A stretch of 64,000 nt of DNA, from contig NZ_ML058610.1 of NCBI RefSeq assembly GCF_003635165.1, positions 82,860 through 146,859 on the forward strand, given 5' to 3'. Every line of letters begins with the position of its first letter. Within the stretch, counting starts at the first letter, position 1. Below, piece after piece: positions 29,450-39,115 of the stretch. The stretch is from Burkholderia sp. Nafp2/4-1b (GTDB lineage Bacteria > Pseudomonadota > Gammaproteobacteria > Burkholderiales > Burkholderiaceae). The translations under genes were made by a program, and so were the position numbers. Under the pieces are notes generated by a model, which was given only the letters and a program-made list of their open reading frames with translations, did not search any database and was not told where the DNA came from.

Positions 29450-29857
29450 TCAGTCGGTCGTGGCGGGAGGAGTTGGCGCGGCAGGACGCAGGTCGGCATC
29501 GGGCACCCAGAATACCGCACGCCCGTCCGGCGTGTCGCGCTCGTCGACCTCGACCGGCCGCAGGCGACCGCCGCGGCACGGGCCGCCGACGCACTTGCCG
29601 GTATCCGGCGCGTAGATCGCGCCGTGCGTCGCGCACATCAGGTACAGGCCCGACGACTCGAAGAACTGCCCTTCGGCCCAGTCGAGCTCCATCGGCACGT
29701 GCGCGCAGCGGTTCAGGTAGCCGTATGCACGGCCGTCGTAGCGCACGAAGAACACGACGGCCTCTTCGCCGCGCAGCGTCGCGTCGACGCGCACGCCGGC
29801 GCCGCTGTCGACGAGCGCGTCCGACGCGCACACGCGTACGGCGTCCGCCGCGCTCAT
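29450..29857 (-). CDS. Rieske [2Fe-2S] ferredoxin-like protein
   Basis: 135 residues, soluble, one Rieske domain. The cluster ligands are CAHVP and CATHGAIY, giving the C-x-H and C-x2-H pairs. The ATG at 29857 overlaps the stop of the upstream phosphatase gene by 4 bp (ATGA); a start 6 codons earlier is possible. No oxygenase large subunit or reductase is encoded nearby, so its electron partner is unknown. It is co-transcribed with a phosphatase and sppA. Confidence 0.88.
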   Translation of the reverse strand: MSAADAVRVCASDALVDSGAGVRVDATLRGEEAVVFFVRYDGRAYGYLNRCAHVPMELDWAEGQFFESSGLYLMCATHGAIYAPDTGKCVGGPCRGGRLRPVEVDERDTPDGRAVFWVPDADLRPAAPTPPATTD

Positions 29858-30513
29858 GCGTGCTCCCGCAGCCATGCGCCCAGCGCGACGACGTCCGGCG
29901 CGACGAAGCGCGGCGTCAGCGCGGCCAGCGCATCGGCCGTGTGCGCGCCGTACGCGACGCCGACGCCCGCCGCCCCCGCGCTCGCGGCCATCTGCAGGTC
30001 GTGCGTGGTGTCGCCGATCATCACGGTGCGCGCGAGATCCTGCCCCAGTTCACGGGACAGCTCGTGCAGCATCGCCGGGTGCGGCTTGGAGAACGTCTCG
30101 TCCGCGCAGCGCGTCGCGTCGAACAGGCTCGTCAGCTTCGACTGGTCGAGCACGCGGTTCAGCCCCACCCGGCCCTTGCCGGTCGCGACGGCGAGCAGGT
30201 AGCCCGTGTCGCGCAATTCCGTGAGCAGTTCGCGCACGCCGGCGAACAGCTCGATGCGCTGGTCGTCGAGCAGATAGTGAAAGCGATAACGTTCCGCCAG
30301 CCGCGAATAGTCGGACGGATCGAGGGTCGGAGCGGTAATTTGCAGCGCATCGCGCAGGCCGAGGCCGATCACGTAGCGGGACGCCTCGTCGGACGGCGTG
30401 GGTAGGCCGAGATCGCGGCAAGCGGCCTGGATGCTGTGCGCGATGTGCGCAGTCGAATCCATCAGCGTGCCGTCCCAGTCGAAGACGATCAGGTCAAATT
30501 GCTGTCGAGCCAT
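29854..30513 (-). CDS. HAD-superfamily phosphatase, Gph-like
   Basis: 219 residues. HAD motif I is DWDGTLMDST near the N-terminus, motif II is in VATGKGR, and motifs III/IV are in SKPHPAML and MIGDTTHDLQMA. It resembles phosphoglycolate phosphatase, but the substrate cannot be read from sequence. The ATG at 30513 (MARQQFDLIVFDWDG) is chosen inside a longer open frame. It lies 5 bp downstream of rluC and overlaps the Rieske gene by 4 bp. The rluC-HAD neighbourhood is widely conserved in beta-proteobacteria. Confidence 0.88.
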   Translation of the reverse strand: MARQQFDLIVFDWDGTLMDSTAHIAHSIQAACRDLGLPTPSDEASRYVIGLGLRDALQITAPTLDPSDYSRLAERYRFHYLLDDQRIELFAGVRELLTELRDTGYLLAVATGKGRVGLNRVLDQSKLTSLFDATRCADETFSKPHPAMLHELSRELGQDLARTVMIGDTTHDLQMAASAGAAGVGVAYGAHTADALAALTPRFVAPDVVALGAWLREHA

Positions 30514-30518
30514 GCGAG

Positions 30519-31523
30519 TCAGGCGGTATCGCGCAAAGCGCGGAGTTGATCGAGGAAGCGCTGGCACTCGTCCGGCAGCGGCGCGTCGAACTGCAGCGCC
30601 TCGCCGGTCAGCGGGTGCGCGAGCTTCAGCCGGTGCGCATGCAGGAACATCCGTTTCAGCGACGGCTGCGCGTTCGCGCGCGCCAGCGCCTTGTTCAGCG
30701 CGAAATCGCCATACTTGGCGTCGCCGGCGATCGGCAGACCGAGATGCGCGAGGTGCACACGGATCTGATGGGTGCGGCCCGTCTTGAGTTCCGCCTCGAC
30801 GAGCGCGTAATCGGGCCAGCGCTCGAGCAGGTTGAACACGGTGTGCGACGCCAGGCCGTCGTCCTGCACCCGCACGCGCCGCTCGCCTTCCGGGGTCAAA
30901 TACTTGAACAGCGGCGCCTTCACTGCGCGCCGGCGGCCCCAGTCGGGCTGCCATTCGCCGTGTCCGCACGCGAAATAGCGCTTGTCCATCCGGTTTTCGC
31001 GGATCTGCTCGTGCAGGCCGACGAGCGCCGAGCGCTTTTTCGCGAGCATCAGGATCCCGGACGTCTCGCGGTCGAGCCGGTGCACGAGTTCGAGGAATTT
31101 CGCATGCGGGCGCGCCTGGCGCATCTGCTCGATCACGCCGAACGCGACGCCGCTCCCGCCGTGCACCGCGACGCCGGCCGGCTTGTTGATGACGAGCATC
31201 GCGTCGTCTTCGAACAGCACGTCGAACTGCGCGGGCGGCACGATCGGCGTGTCGGCGCGGGCAAGGTCGGCCGCCGCCACGCGCACGGGCGGCACGCGGA
31301 CGATGTCACCGAACGCGAGGCGGTACTGCGCGTCGACCCGACCCTTGTTGACGCGCACTTCGCCACTGCGCAGGATCCGGTAGATATGGCTCTTGGGCAC
31401 GCCTTTACAGACGCGCAACAGGAAGTTGTCGATCCGCTGACCGGCCGAGTTTTCGTCGATCTGGATCATCGATACCTGGCCGCTTGCGACTGAATTCTGG
31501 GATATTTTGCCTAACTCATTCAT
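30519..31523 (-). CDS. rluC: 23S rRNA pseudouridine synthase C
   Basis: 334 residues from the ATG at 31523, or 316 from the ATG at 31469. An S4 RNA-binding domain (SHIYRILRSGEVRVNKGR) is followed by the pseudouridine synthase core with HRLDRETSGILML, containing the catalytic aspartate. The enzyme modifies U955, U2504 and U2580 in E. coli 23S rRNA. The start is uncertain: no Shine-Dalgarno precedes 31523 and a TATATT box lies 4 bases from it, whereas 31469 (MIQIDENSAGQRIDNF) has AGG upstream. It is divergent from rne, as in E. coli. Confidence 0.92.
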   Translation of the reverse strand: MNELGKISQNSVASGQVSMIQIDENSAGQRIDNFLLRVCKGVPKSHIYRILRSGEVRVNKGRVDAQYRLAFGDIVRVPPVRVAAADLARADTPIVPPAQFDVLFEDDAMLVINKPAGVAVHGGSGVAFGVIEQMRQARPHAKFLELVHRLDRETSGILMLAKKRSALVGLHEQIRENRMDKRYFACGHGEWQPDWGRRRAVKAPLFKYLTPEGERRVRVQDDGLASHTVFNLLERWPDYALVEAELKTGRTHQIRVHLAHLGLPIAGDAKYGDFALNKALARANAQPSLKRMFLHAHRLKLAHPLTGEALQFDAPLPDECQRFLDQLRALRDTA

Positions 31524-32248
31524 ACTGAATATAATTTTGCCCAGCCTGACGTTGAAGGGTGGCCTGACAGGCCGGCCCCGACGGAATCGGGCAAGGCGCA
31601 AGCGCAAACTGCTATTTTACTTGCGCCGGGGGTCTGCTGCTCGCCCCTAATCAAAGAGATGCAGCAAGTTGCACGCACGGCGCCGCCGTCGGCAAGGATC
31701 GCGCCCACAGGCGGATTCGGTCGATCAGGCGCCGCGGTAACGGAAAGTTGGTTGAAAAGAATTTGATCGGCAGCCCGACGGCGCGAAGTGCGTCCGCAGG
31801 CTGCCGGTTGCGAAAATTACGGCGTTGCGCCCGATTTGGCCCCGCGAAGCGTGCGGGGCTTGGCGACGTCAAACCAGGGAAGTACACCCCAGGCGGGAAA
31901 GTCGGGCTGGATTCGATACTCCCCGCTGCGGCCCAAGCCGCAGCATCTGCCGCCCGGTCGGCGCGCGCGACCCATTGCGCGCGCTCCGTGGCAGTGCCCC
32001 GGTCTCAGGCTTAGCGCGCTTTCGCAGCGTGCGGTGTGTGGACGCCGTGCTTTGAAGCCGTGTTCGCAGGTGCCCTATGGCCGCCGGCCCCGTCTTTCGG
32101 GCCCAAGCGCCTCTTCAGGCAATTCTCCCCGCCATCCTTCCCGCTCCAGCGTGCTTGTGACAACACAACAAGGCGCGGCCTGCCGTCGTTCCCGCCCTCG
32201 CGACTGACAACCGCGAGGCGCCGGCAGCAGAGCCGCCTGGAGTCGTTC
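31524..32248 (+). other. rluC-rne divergent region and long rne leader
   Basis: 725 bp without a credible gene. It contains a perfect hairpin GGCGCAAG (31595-31602) / CTTGCGCC (31620-31627) with an AT-containing loop, a smaller GGCC-TGACA-GGCC dyad at 31561-31573, and a hairpin CCCGCGAAGCGTGCGGG near 31842. In E. coli a 361-base rne leader mediates autoregulation by RNase E; a long leader here suggests the same (inference). ORFs in this stretch have no ribosome binding site and no family resemblance. I found no strong plus-strand sigma-70 pair. Confidence 0.5.
31528..31556 (-). promoter_or_regulatory. Possible rluC promoter abutting the start codon
   Basis: On the minus strand TTCAAC (31556-31551) and TATATT (31533-31528) have a 17-base spacer. 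The predicted transcription start falls at or inside the ATG at 31523. The -35 match is poor, so this rests mainly on the -10 box. Confidence 0.4.
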
Positions 32249-35200
32249 ATGAAACGCATGCTGTTCAATGCGACGCAGCAGGAGGAGCTGCGCGTCGCCA
32301 TCGTCGATGGGCAAAAGCTCATCGACATCGACATCGAGACAGCCGGGCGCGAACAGCGCAAAGGCAATATCTACAAGGGTGTCATCACGCGCATCGAGCC
32401 GTCGCTCGAAGCGTGCTTCGTCAACTACGGCGAAGACCGCCACGGCTTCCTGCCGTTCAAGGAAGTCGCGCGCCAGTACTTCAAGGAAGGCATCGACATG
32501 CGCTCCGCGCGCATTCAGGATGCCCTGCGCGAAGGCCAGGAGCTGATCGTCCAGGTGGAGAAGGAAGAGCGTGGCAACAAGGGCGCTGCCCTCACGACCT
32601 TCATCTCGCTGGCCGGCCGCTACCTTGTTCTGATGCCGAACAACCCGCGTGGCGGCGGCGTGTCGCGCCGGATCGAAGGCGACGAGCGCCAGGAACTGCG
32701 CGAAACCATGGCGCAGCTGCAGATTCCGGACGGCATGAGCATGATCGCCCGTACCGCGGGCATCGGCCGCAGCGCCGAGGAACTGCAGTGGGACCTGAAC
32801 TACCTGCTGCAGCTGTGGCGCGCGATCGAAGCGGCGTCGCAAAGCGGCAATGCCGGCCAGCCGATGCTGATCTATCTGGAATCGAGCCTCGTGATCCGCG
32901 CGATCCGGGACTATTTCCAGCCCGATATCGGCGAAATCCTGATCGATACGAACGAAATCCATGATCAGGCCCGTGCGTTCATGGACATCGTGATGCCGGA
33001 CAACGTCGCGAAGGTGAAGCGCTACCACGACGACGTGCCGCTCTTCTCCCGCTTTCAGATCGAGCACCAGATCGAGACCGCGTACTCGCGCACGGTACCG
33101 CTGCCGTCGGGCGGCGCGATCGTGATCGACCACACCGAAGCGCTCGTCGCGATCGACGTGAACTCGGCGCGCGCGACCAAGGGCGCGGACATCGAGGAAA
33201 CGGCGACCCGCACGAACCTCGAAGCGGCCGACGAAGTGGCCCGCCAGCTGCGCCTGCGCGACCTCGGCGGCCTGATCGTGATCGACTTCATCGACATGGA
33301 GTCGGCCAAGAGCCAACGCGAAGTCGAGCAACGCCTGAAGGATGCGCTCAAGCACGACCGTGCGCGCGTGCAGATGGGCAAGATCTCCCGCTTCGGCCTG
33401 ATGGAGCTGTCGCGCCAGCGCCTGCGTCCGGCCCTGTCGGAAGGCAGCCACGTGACGTGCCCGCGCTGTAACGGCACCGGCCACATCCGCGATACCGAAT
33501 CGTCCGCGCTGCAGGTCCTGCGGATCATTCAGGAAGAAGCGATGAAGGAAAACACCGCGGCGATCCACTGCCAGGTGCCGGTCGAGGTGACCGCCTTCCT
33601 GCTCAACGAAAAGCGTCAGGAAATCAACAAGATCGAGTCGCGCTTCAAGGTCGGCATCGTGCTGATCCCGAACAAGCACCTCGATACGCCGCACTACAAG
33701 CTCGAGCGCCTGCGCCACGACGACGCGCGCCTCGACGATCCGCGTGCGTCGTGGAAGATGGCCGAGGAAGCCGCCCGCGAACTGGAGTCGGAAACCGGCT
33801 ACAGCAAGCGCGCAGCCGACGTGAAGCCGAAGCAGGAAGCAGCGGTCAAGGGCATCACGCCCGAGAGCCCGGCACCGCAGCGCGCGGTCGAGGCAGCGCC
33901 CGCGCCGGCTCCGGCCCCCGCGCCGGTCGCAGCGGCGAGCGGCGGCTTCGTCGGCTGGCTGAAGGGCCTGTTCGGCATGTCGCCGGCTCCGGCGCCCGCG
34001 CCGGTTGCACCGGCACCGGCCAAGGAACAGGCTGCGCGTCCGGCCCGCGAGCGGACCGAGAAGACCGAGCAACGTGGCGGCGATCGCAACCGCAACCGTC
34101 GTGGCGGCGCCCAGCAGGCTCAGGGCGGTCGCGACCAGGTAGCGGCAGGCCGCGGCCAGTCGCCGCGCCAGGAACGCGAAGGCAAGGAAGTACGCGAGCC
34201 GCGTGAACCGCGTGAGGGTCGCGAACCGCGCGAAGGCCGCGAGCCGCGCGAAGGCCGTGAAGGTCGTGAGGGCCGCGAAGGTCGCGAGGGCCGTGGCCCG
34301 CGCGAAGGTCGCGAACCGCGCGAAGCCCGCGAGCCGCGTGAAAGCCGTGAGCCGCGCGAACCGCGCGAGAACCGTGAACCGCGAGAGCGCACCGAGCAGC
34401 CGGAAGCCGTCGAGGCAGCCGGCCGCGGCGAGCGTCAGGAGCGCGGCGAACGTCGCGAACGCGGCGAGCGCCGCAAGCCGACGCAACACGCGGCTACGCT
34501 CGAGACCGTCACCCGTGGCGAGAACCATCCGGAAGCGGAAGCCGACCAGGCCGCCGCAGTCGCCCTGCCGGGCGCCGATGTCGCTGTCGACGCGGAAGCC
34601 GGCGCACGTGACGGCGAGGAACGTCGCCGTCGCCGCCGCGGCCGCCGCGGTGGTCGTCGCGAGCGCGAGGACGAAGGCGCAGTCGGCGAGCACGCCGAGC
34701 AAGGCGAGCAAGCCGAGAACGGCGAAGCCGCCGTGCAGGCCGTGACGGCGGAAGCCCCGCGCGCGATCGAACCGGCCCATACGGCCGCGCCGGTCGTGGC
34801 GGCAGCGGTCGCAGCAGCAGGCGCAGTCGTCGCCGAAACGGCAGTCGAGCAGCGTGCCGAAGCGGTCGCACCGGCCGCAGTCGAGCCGCAAGCGGCACCG
34901 GTTCGCGTCGAAGCGACGCCGGTCGCGCCGATCGAGCCCGCTCCGGTCGCTTCAGTCGCTCCGGTGGCTCCGGTCGCTCCGGCGGCCGAATCGGCACCGG
35001 TCGCTCCGGCCGCCGCGTCGGAAGCCGCGGAAGCCGGTCCGGCCCCGGTCGCGGTGTCGCCGACCGATGCGTTCGAAGTGCCGGCCGCGCCGGCAGCCGC
35101 CGAAGCGCCGCAACCGGCGCCCGTCGAGCAAGCTGCACCGGCCCCGGTCGTCGCAGCGCAAGCCGCGCCGGCAGCCGCCGAACCGGCTCACGTTGAACCG

Positions 35201-35482
35201 GGTCACGTTGAACCGGCTCCGGTCGAAGCCGCTCCGGTCGAAGCCGCTCCGGCTCCGGCGCCGGCACCGGTTCAACCGGCTGCTGCGCCCGCTTCGGCGA
35301 ACCTCGACGTCGTGCTGGAACAGGCTGGCCTCGTGTGGGTGAACACGGACGCCGACAAGTTCCGCGCTGCCCAGGAAGCCGCGTCGCGCCTGCCGCGTCC
35401 GGCCCGCGTGCCGCGCGAACGCAAGGCGCTGCCGCCGGCCGACGCGACCCCGATGCAGCAGGTCGAAACGTCGCACCGTTAA
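32249..35482 (+). CDS. rne: Ribonuclease E
   Basis: 1077 residues; the main endonuclease of mRNA decay and rRNA/tRNA processing and scaffold of the degradosome. The catalytic half (1-530) is very close to E. coli: S1 domain, Mg-binding D303 (VAIDVNS) and D346 (VIDFIDME), Zn-link C404 and C407 (CPRCNGTGH), all at the same residue numbers. The C-terminal half is disordered: a hydrophobic helix near [13 protein letters not shown] (likely membrane anchor), an RE/PRE/GRE repeat block at about 650-717, an R-rich block ([12 protein letters not shown]), then a long Ala/Pro/Val-rich region, ending in a conserved-looking tail with RKALPP. The start ATG at 32249 ([13 protein letters not shown]) fits the family. 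Confidence 0.97.
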   Translation: MKRMLFNATQQEELRVAIVDGQKLIDIDIETAGREQRKGNIYKGVITRIEPSLEACFVNYGEDRHGFLPFKEVARQYFKEGIDMRSARIQDALREGQELIVQVEKEERGNKGAALTTFISLAGRYLVLMPNNPRGGGVSRRIEGDERQELRETMAQLQIPDGMSMIARTAGIGRSAEELQWDLNYLLQLWRAIEAASQSGNAGQPMLIYLESSLVIRAIRDYFQPDIGEILIDTNEIHDQARAFMDIVMPDNVAKVKRYHDDVPLFSRFQIEHQIETAYSRTVPLPSGGAIVIDHTEALVAIDVNSARATKGADIEETATRTNLEAADEVARQLRLRDLGGLIVIDFIDMESAKSQREVEQRLKDALKHDRARVQMGKISRFGLMELSRQRLRPALSEGSHVTCPRCNGTGHIRDTESSALQVLRIIQEEAMKENTAAIHCQVPVEVTAFLLNEKRQEINKIESRFKVGIVLIPNKHLDTPHYKLERLRHDDARLDDPRASWKMAEEAARELESETGYSKRAADVKPKQEAAVKGITPESPAPQRAVEAAPAPAPAPAPVAAASGGFVGWLKGLFGMSPAPAPAPVAPAPAKEQAARPARERTEKTEQRGGDRNRNRRGGAQQAQGGRDQVAAGRGQSPRQEREGKEVREPREPREGREPREGREPREGREGREGREGREGRGPREGREPREAREPRESREPREPRENREPRERTEQPEAVEAAGRGERQERGERRERGERRKPTQHAATLETVTRGENHPEAEADQAAAVALPGADVAVDAEAGARDGEERRRRRRGRRGGRREREDEGAVGEHAEQGEQAENGEAAVQAVTAEAPRAIEPAHTAAPVVAAAVAAAGAVVAETAVEQRAEAVAPAAVEPQAAPVRVEATPVAPIEPAPVASVAPVAPVAPAAESAPVAPAAASEAAEAGPAPVAVSPTDAFEVPAAPAAAEAPQPAPVEQAAPAPVVAAQAAPAAAEPAHVEPGHVEPAPVEAAPVEAAPAPAPAPVQPAAAPASANLDVVLEQAGLVWVNTDADKFRAAQEAASRLPRPARVPRERKALPPADATPMQQVETSHR
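34195..34400 (+). repeat. Short tandem coding repeats in rne
   Basis: About 200 bp of imperfect units of 6-12 bases (CGTGAA/CGCGAA, GGTCGCGAA, CCGCGCGAA) encoding repeated RE, REGRE and REPRE. The charge alternates along the repeats. Such a region may expand or shrink by slippage. It is inside the reading frame and keeps phase throughout. Confidence 0.85.
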
Positions 35483-35502
35483 GCGGCGCGTCGCCCGACA
35501 GG

Positions 35503-35529
35503 AAAAGCCCGCCTCCGGCGGGCTTTTTC
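35503..35529 (+). terminator. Rho-independent terminator after rne
   Basis: AAAAGCCCGCC TCC GGCGGGCTTTTTC, 20 bases after the rne stop; strong stem with a T-run. Confidence 0.93.
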
Positions 35530-35612
35530 ATGTCCGCGCTGCGGGTTTCCGCCCACCGGCCCGGCCAGCCGCTTGCGGCTAAAATAGAGGCTTGGCCCGC
35601 ACATCTTTCAAC

Positions 35613-36725
35613 ATGTCCCGACGCATCATTCCTCTCGCCGACGTCAGCGGGATGCCGGATATCTCCGGCGCCGCGCATATGCCTGACGGCGCCCTGGCCG
35701 ACACGTTCGCCCGGCCGCTGCGCGACCTGCGCATCTCGGTGACGGACCGCTGCAACTTCCGCTGCGTGTACTGCATGCCGCGGGACGTGTTCGACAAGAA
35801 CTACCCGTTCCTGCCGCACAGCGCGCTGCTCACGCACGAGGAGATCGAGCGCGTGGCGCGCCTCTTCGTCGCACACGGCGTCGAAAAGATCCGGATCACC
35901 GGTGGCGAGCCGCTGCTGCGCAAGAACCTCGAATTCCTGATCGAGCGCCTCGCGCACCTGACGACCCATGACGGCCGCCCGCTCGACCTGACGCTCACCA
36001 CCAACGGCTCGCTGCTCGCGCGCAAGGCGCGCGCGCTGAAGGACGCCGGCCTCACGCGCGTGACGGTCAGCCTCGACGCGCTCGACGACACGCTCTTCAA
36101 GCGCATGAACGACGCCGATTTCGCGAGCGCCGACGTGCTCGACGGCATCTTCGCCGCACAGGCCGCGGGCCTCGCGCCCGTCAAGGTCAACATGGTCGTG
36201 AAGCGCGGCACCAATGACAGCGAGATCCTGCCGATGGCCGAGCGCTTCCGCGGCACCGGCGTGATCCTGCGCTTCATCGAATACATGGACGTCGGCACGT
36301 CGAACGGCTGGAACATGACCGAAGTGCTGCCGTCCGCGGACGTCGTCGCGCGGATCGCCGAGCACTTCCCGCTCGTGCCGCTCGAGCCGCACACGGCGGC
36401 CGAAACCGCGCAGCGCTGGGGCTATGCGGACGGCAGCGGCGAGATCGGCGTGATCTCGAGCGTCACGCAGGCCTTCTGCGGCGACTGCACGCGCGCCCGG
36501 CTGTCGACCGAAGGCAAGCTGTACCTGTGCTTATTTGCGTCGACGGGCCATGACTTGCGCGCGCTGGTGCGCGGCGGCGCCAGCGACGCCGAGATCGCGA
36601 CCGCGATCGCCCGGATCTGGCAGGCCCGCACCGACCGCTATTCGCAGCTGCGCGGCAGCGCGGCCGGCGACGTCGCGCCCGACGGCGCCGGCAAGCGCGT
36701 CGAAATGTCGTACATCGGCGGCTGA
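35613..36725 (+). CDS. moaA: GTP 3',8-cyclase (molybdenum cofactor step 1)
   Basis: 370 residues, a radical-SAM enzyme that with MoaC makes cyclic pyranopterin monophosphate from GTP. The N-terminal cluster motif is C47-x3-C51-x2-C54 (CNFRCVYC). The C-terminal cluster includes [18 protein letters not shown], and the protein ends in the essential GG (YIGG). About 30 extra residues precede the radical-SAM core compared with E. coli MoaA. The ATG at 35613 ([10 protein letters not shown]) is chosen over a TTG at 35592. It opens the moaA-mobA-moeA run. Confidence 0.97.
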   Translation: MSRRIIPLADVSGMPDISGAAHMPDGALADTFARPLRDLRISVTDRCNFRCVYCMPRDVFDKNYPFLPHSALLTHEEIERVARLFVAHGVEKIRITGGEPLLRKNLEFLIERLAHLTTHDGRPLDLTLTTNGSLLARKARALKDAGLTRVTVSLDALDDTLFKRMNDADFASADVLDGIFAAQAAGLAPVKVNMVVKRGTNDSEILPMAERFRGTGVILRFIEYMDVGTSNGWNMTEVLPSADVVARIAEHFPLVPLEPHTAAETAQRWGYADGSGEIGVISSVTQAFCGDCTRARLSTEGKLYLCLFASTGHDLRALVRGGASDAEIATAIARIWQARTDRYSQLRGSAAGDVAPDGAGKRVEMSYIGG

Positions 36726-36753
36726 CGCGCGCCGCCCGCCCCGCCTTCCCGCG

Positions 36754-37395
36754 ATGACCGCTTCCCCTTCGCCTCCGCCTTCCCCTTCGCCGTCCATTAC
36801 CATTACCGGCCTGCTGCTCGCGGGCGGCCGAGCGACGCGCATGGACGGCGCCGACAAGGGCCTGCAGCTGCTCGACGGCACGCCGCTCGCGCTGCACGTG
36901 CTGCGCCGGCTGTCGCCGCAGGTCGACGAGATGCTGATCAGCGCGAATCGCAACGCCGATCGCTACGTGGAGCTCGGTGCACCGTTCGACGCGCGCGTCG
37001 TCGCCGACGAAACCACCGATTTCCCCGGCCCGCTCGCGGGCCTGCTCGCCGGCATGCGGGCCGCGCGCGCACCGCTCGTCGCATGTTCGCCGTGCGATAC
37101 GCCGTATTTGCCGGCCGACCTCGTTGCGCGGTTGCACGCGGCGCTCGACGCGCGGCACGCGGACATCGCGATGGCGGTGACCGTCGACACGCAACACGCG
37201 CGTTCGCCGCAGCCGACCTTCGCGCTGCTGCGCGCGTCGCTCGCCGACGATCTGGCCGCCGCGCTCGCGGCCGGCGAGCGCAAGGTGCGTGCGTGGTACG
37301 CACGCCACAAGACGGTCGAAGTCGAGTTTCGCGACGAGCGTGCGTTTTACAATGCCAACTCCTGGCAGGAACTCGCCGCGCTTGCCCGCCGCTGA
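36754..37395 (+). CDS. mobA: Molybdenum cofactor guanylyltransferase
   Basis: 213 residues; attaches GMP to molybdopterin to form the guanine dinucleotide cofactor. The nucleotidyltransferase motif LLLAGGRATRMDGADKGLQ is near the N-terminus, preceded by a Ser/Pro stretch (SPSPPPSPSPS), and the metal-site aspartate appears in SPCDTPYLP. It begins 28 bp after moaA and is followed by moeA. Confidence 0.94.
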   Translation: MTASPSPPPSPSPSITITGLLLAGGRATRMDGADKGLQLLDGTPLALHVLRRLSPQVDEMLISANRNADRYVELGAPFDARVVADETTDFPGPLAGLLAGMRAARAPLVACSPCDTPYLPADLVARLHAALDARHADIAMAVTVDTQHARSPQPTFALLRASLADDLAAALAAGERKVRAWYARHKTVEVEFRDERAFYNANSWQELAALARR

Positions 37396-37500
37396 CGGCA
37401 CCGGCCTCCGTTTCCGCCCGCCGCATGCGCCTGCGCGCTCAGGCGCCCTCCGCGCGCCACCGGCCACGAACCCGATACGCCTTGCGGCGCAGTCCGACTG

Positions 37501-38802
37501 ATGATCACGCAATCCTCGCCCGCTTCCCGACCCGCACCCGATTCCGCGGCCCCGCTGTCGCTCGCCGACGCGCAGGCGCTCGCATGCCGGTTCGCGGTGC
37601 CGGTCGACGCGTGCGACACGGTGACGCTGCGTGACGCGCTCGACCGCGTGCTCGCGGCCGACGTGAATGCGCCGTTCGACATTCCCGCGTACGACAACTC
37701 GGCGATGGACGGCTATGCGTTCGACGGCGCCGCGATCGCGCCCGCTTCGACCGCCGCTGCCGATATCGCGCTGACGGTCGCCGGCACCGCGTTCGCCGGC
37801 CATCCGTTCGACGGTGCCGTCGCGCCCGGCGCGTGCATCCGCATCATGACCGGCGCACCGATGCCGGCCGGGTGCGACACTGTCATTCCGCAGGAACGCG
37901 TGCGCGTCGACGGCGACCTCGTGCGCTTCGCCGCGCATGATGCCGCGCGCGGCGCCAACTGCCGCCGCGCCGGTGAGGATCTCGCGCGCGGCGCGTGCGC
38001 GCTCGCAGCGGGCCGCATCCTGCGTCCGTCCGATCTCGGGCTGCTCGCGTCGTTCGGGCTGCGCGAAGTCACGGTGCGCCGCCGCGTGCGCGTCGCCGTG
38101 TTCTCGACCGGCGACGAGCTGCGCGAACCCGGCGACCCGCTCGGCCGCGGCACGCTGTACGACAGCAACCGCGGGATGCTGGTCGCGATGCTCGAACGGC
38201 TGCATATCGACGCGCTCGATCTCGGCATCGTCCGCGACGATCCGGCTGCGCTCGAACGCGCGCTGCGCGATGCGGTTGCAGCCGACGCCGACGCGGTGAT
38301 CACGTCGGGCGGCGTGTCGGTCGGCGAAGCCGATTTCACGCGCGACGTGATGGCACGGCTCGGCGACGTGACCTTCGCGAGCCTCGCGCTGCGCCCAGGT
38401 CGGCCGCTCGCATGCGGCACGCTCGCACCTGCGCGCAATGGCGACGGTCACGTGCTGTTCTTCGGGCTGCCCGGCAATCCGGTCGCGTCCGCCGTGACGT
38501 TCTACGCGATCGTGCGCCCCGCGCTGCTGACGCTGGCCGGCGCGCACGCGCCGCCGCCGGCGATGTACGCGGCACGCAGCACGCAGGCACTGAAGAAGCG
38601 CCCGGGCCGCACCGAATACCTGCGCGCGATCGCGACGCGCGCCGCCGACGGCCAGTGGGACGTCGCGCCGGCCGGTTCGCAGAGTTCCGCATCGTTGAGC
38701 GGCCTCGCGGCCGCCAACTGTTTCATCGTCCTGGGCCACGATACCGCGGCAGTCGACGCGGGCGCCCCGGTCGACATCCTGCCGCTCGACGGCCTGATCT
38801 GA
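37501..38802 (+). CDS. moeA: Molybdopterin molybdenumtransferase
   Basis: 433 residues; inserts molybdate into adenylylated molybdopterin. The N-terminal DNSAMDGYAFDG, the middle STGDELREPGDPLGRGTLYDSN and SGGVSVGEADF blocks are diagnostic. Length is slightly above E. coli MoeA (411). The ATG at 37501 is preceded by 105 bp after mobA. This completes a mobA-moeA pair with moaA upstream. Confidence 0.96.
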   Translation: MITQSSPASRPAPDSAAPLSLADAQALACRFAVPVDACDTVTLRDALDRVLAADVNAPFDIPAYDNSAMDGYAFDGAAIAPASTAAADIALTVAGTAFAGHPFDGAVAPGACIRIMTGAPMPAGCDTVIPQERVRVDGDLVRFAAHDAARGANCRRAGEDLARGACALAAGRILRPSDLGLLASFGLREVTVRRRVRVAVFSTGDELREPGDPLGRGTLYDSNRGMLVAMLERLHIDALDLGIVRDDPAALERALRDAVAADADAVITSGGVSVGEADFTRDVMARLGDVTFASLALRPGRPLACGTLAPARNGDGHVLFFGLPGNPVASAVTFYAIVRPALLTLAGAHAPPPAMYAARSTQALKKRPGRTEYLRAIATRAADGQWDVAPAGSQSSASLSGLAAANCFIVLGHDTAAVDAGAPVDILPLDGLI

Positions 38803-38839
38803 ATTCCAATCGGTATATTTCCACGGGGGCAATCCACAC

Positions 38840-39115
38840 ATGAAGAAGCAAATCTCGTCGATCGCCGCGGGGCAGACCGCGAAAGCGCTGATCCTCGTCT
38901 ATCTGACGTTCAGCGTGCCGATCGTGCTGCTCGGCATCCTCGTCGCGTACATCCGCTACGGGCTGGTCGAACTGAGCACGATCCTGAGCGCGCTGCTGCT
39001 GAACGCGATCCTCGGTTTCGTGCTGCTGTGGATCGCCTGCCACGCGTACAACTGGGTCGCGTCGCGCTTCGGCGGTATCGAGATCGTGCTGTCCGATCCG
39101 CCGGAGGAAGCGTGA
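38840..39115 (+). CDS. Small membrane protein of unknown function
   Basis: 91 residues with two hydrophobic helices (about 16-38 and 45-70: VYLTFSVPIVLLGILVAYIRYG and LLLNAILGFVLLWIACHAYNW in parts). It lies 37 bp after moeA and its stop overlaps the GTG start of the acetyltransferase (GTGA), so it is real and translated. A weak GGGGGC precedes the ATG. Function unknown; membership in the moeA transcript is likely. Confidence 0.8.
   Translation: MKKQISSIAAGQTAKALILVYLTFSVPIVLLGILVAYIRYGLVELSTILSALLLNAILGFVLLWIACHAYNWVASRFGGIEIVLSDPPEEA

Noticed and set aside
31788..32207. 139-codon frame inside the rne leader
   Set aside because: No Shine-Dalgarno, no family resemblance, overlaps predicted RNA structure.
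34195..34400. Possible CRISPR-like array
   Set aside because: Units are 6-12 bases, imperfect, in frame with RNase E, with no unique spacers and no cas genes.
32075..34891. 938-codon minus-strand open frame antisense to rne
   Set aside because: Shadow of RNase E codons, rich in Arg, Leu and Ala, no recognisable domain.
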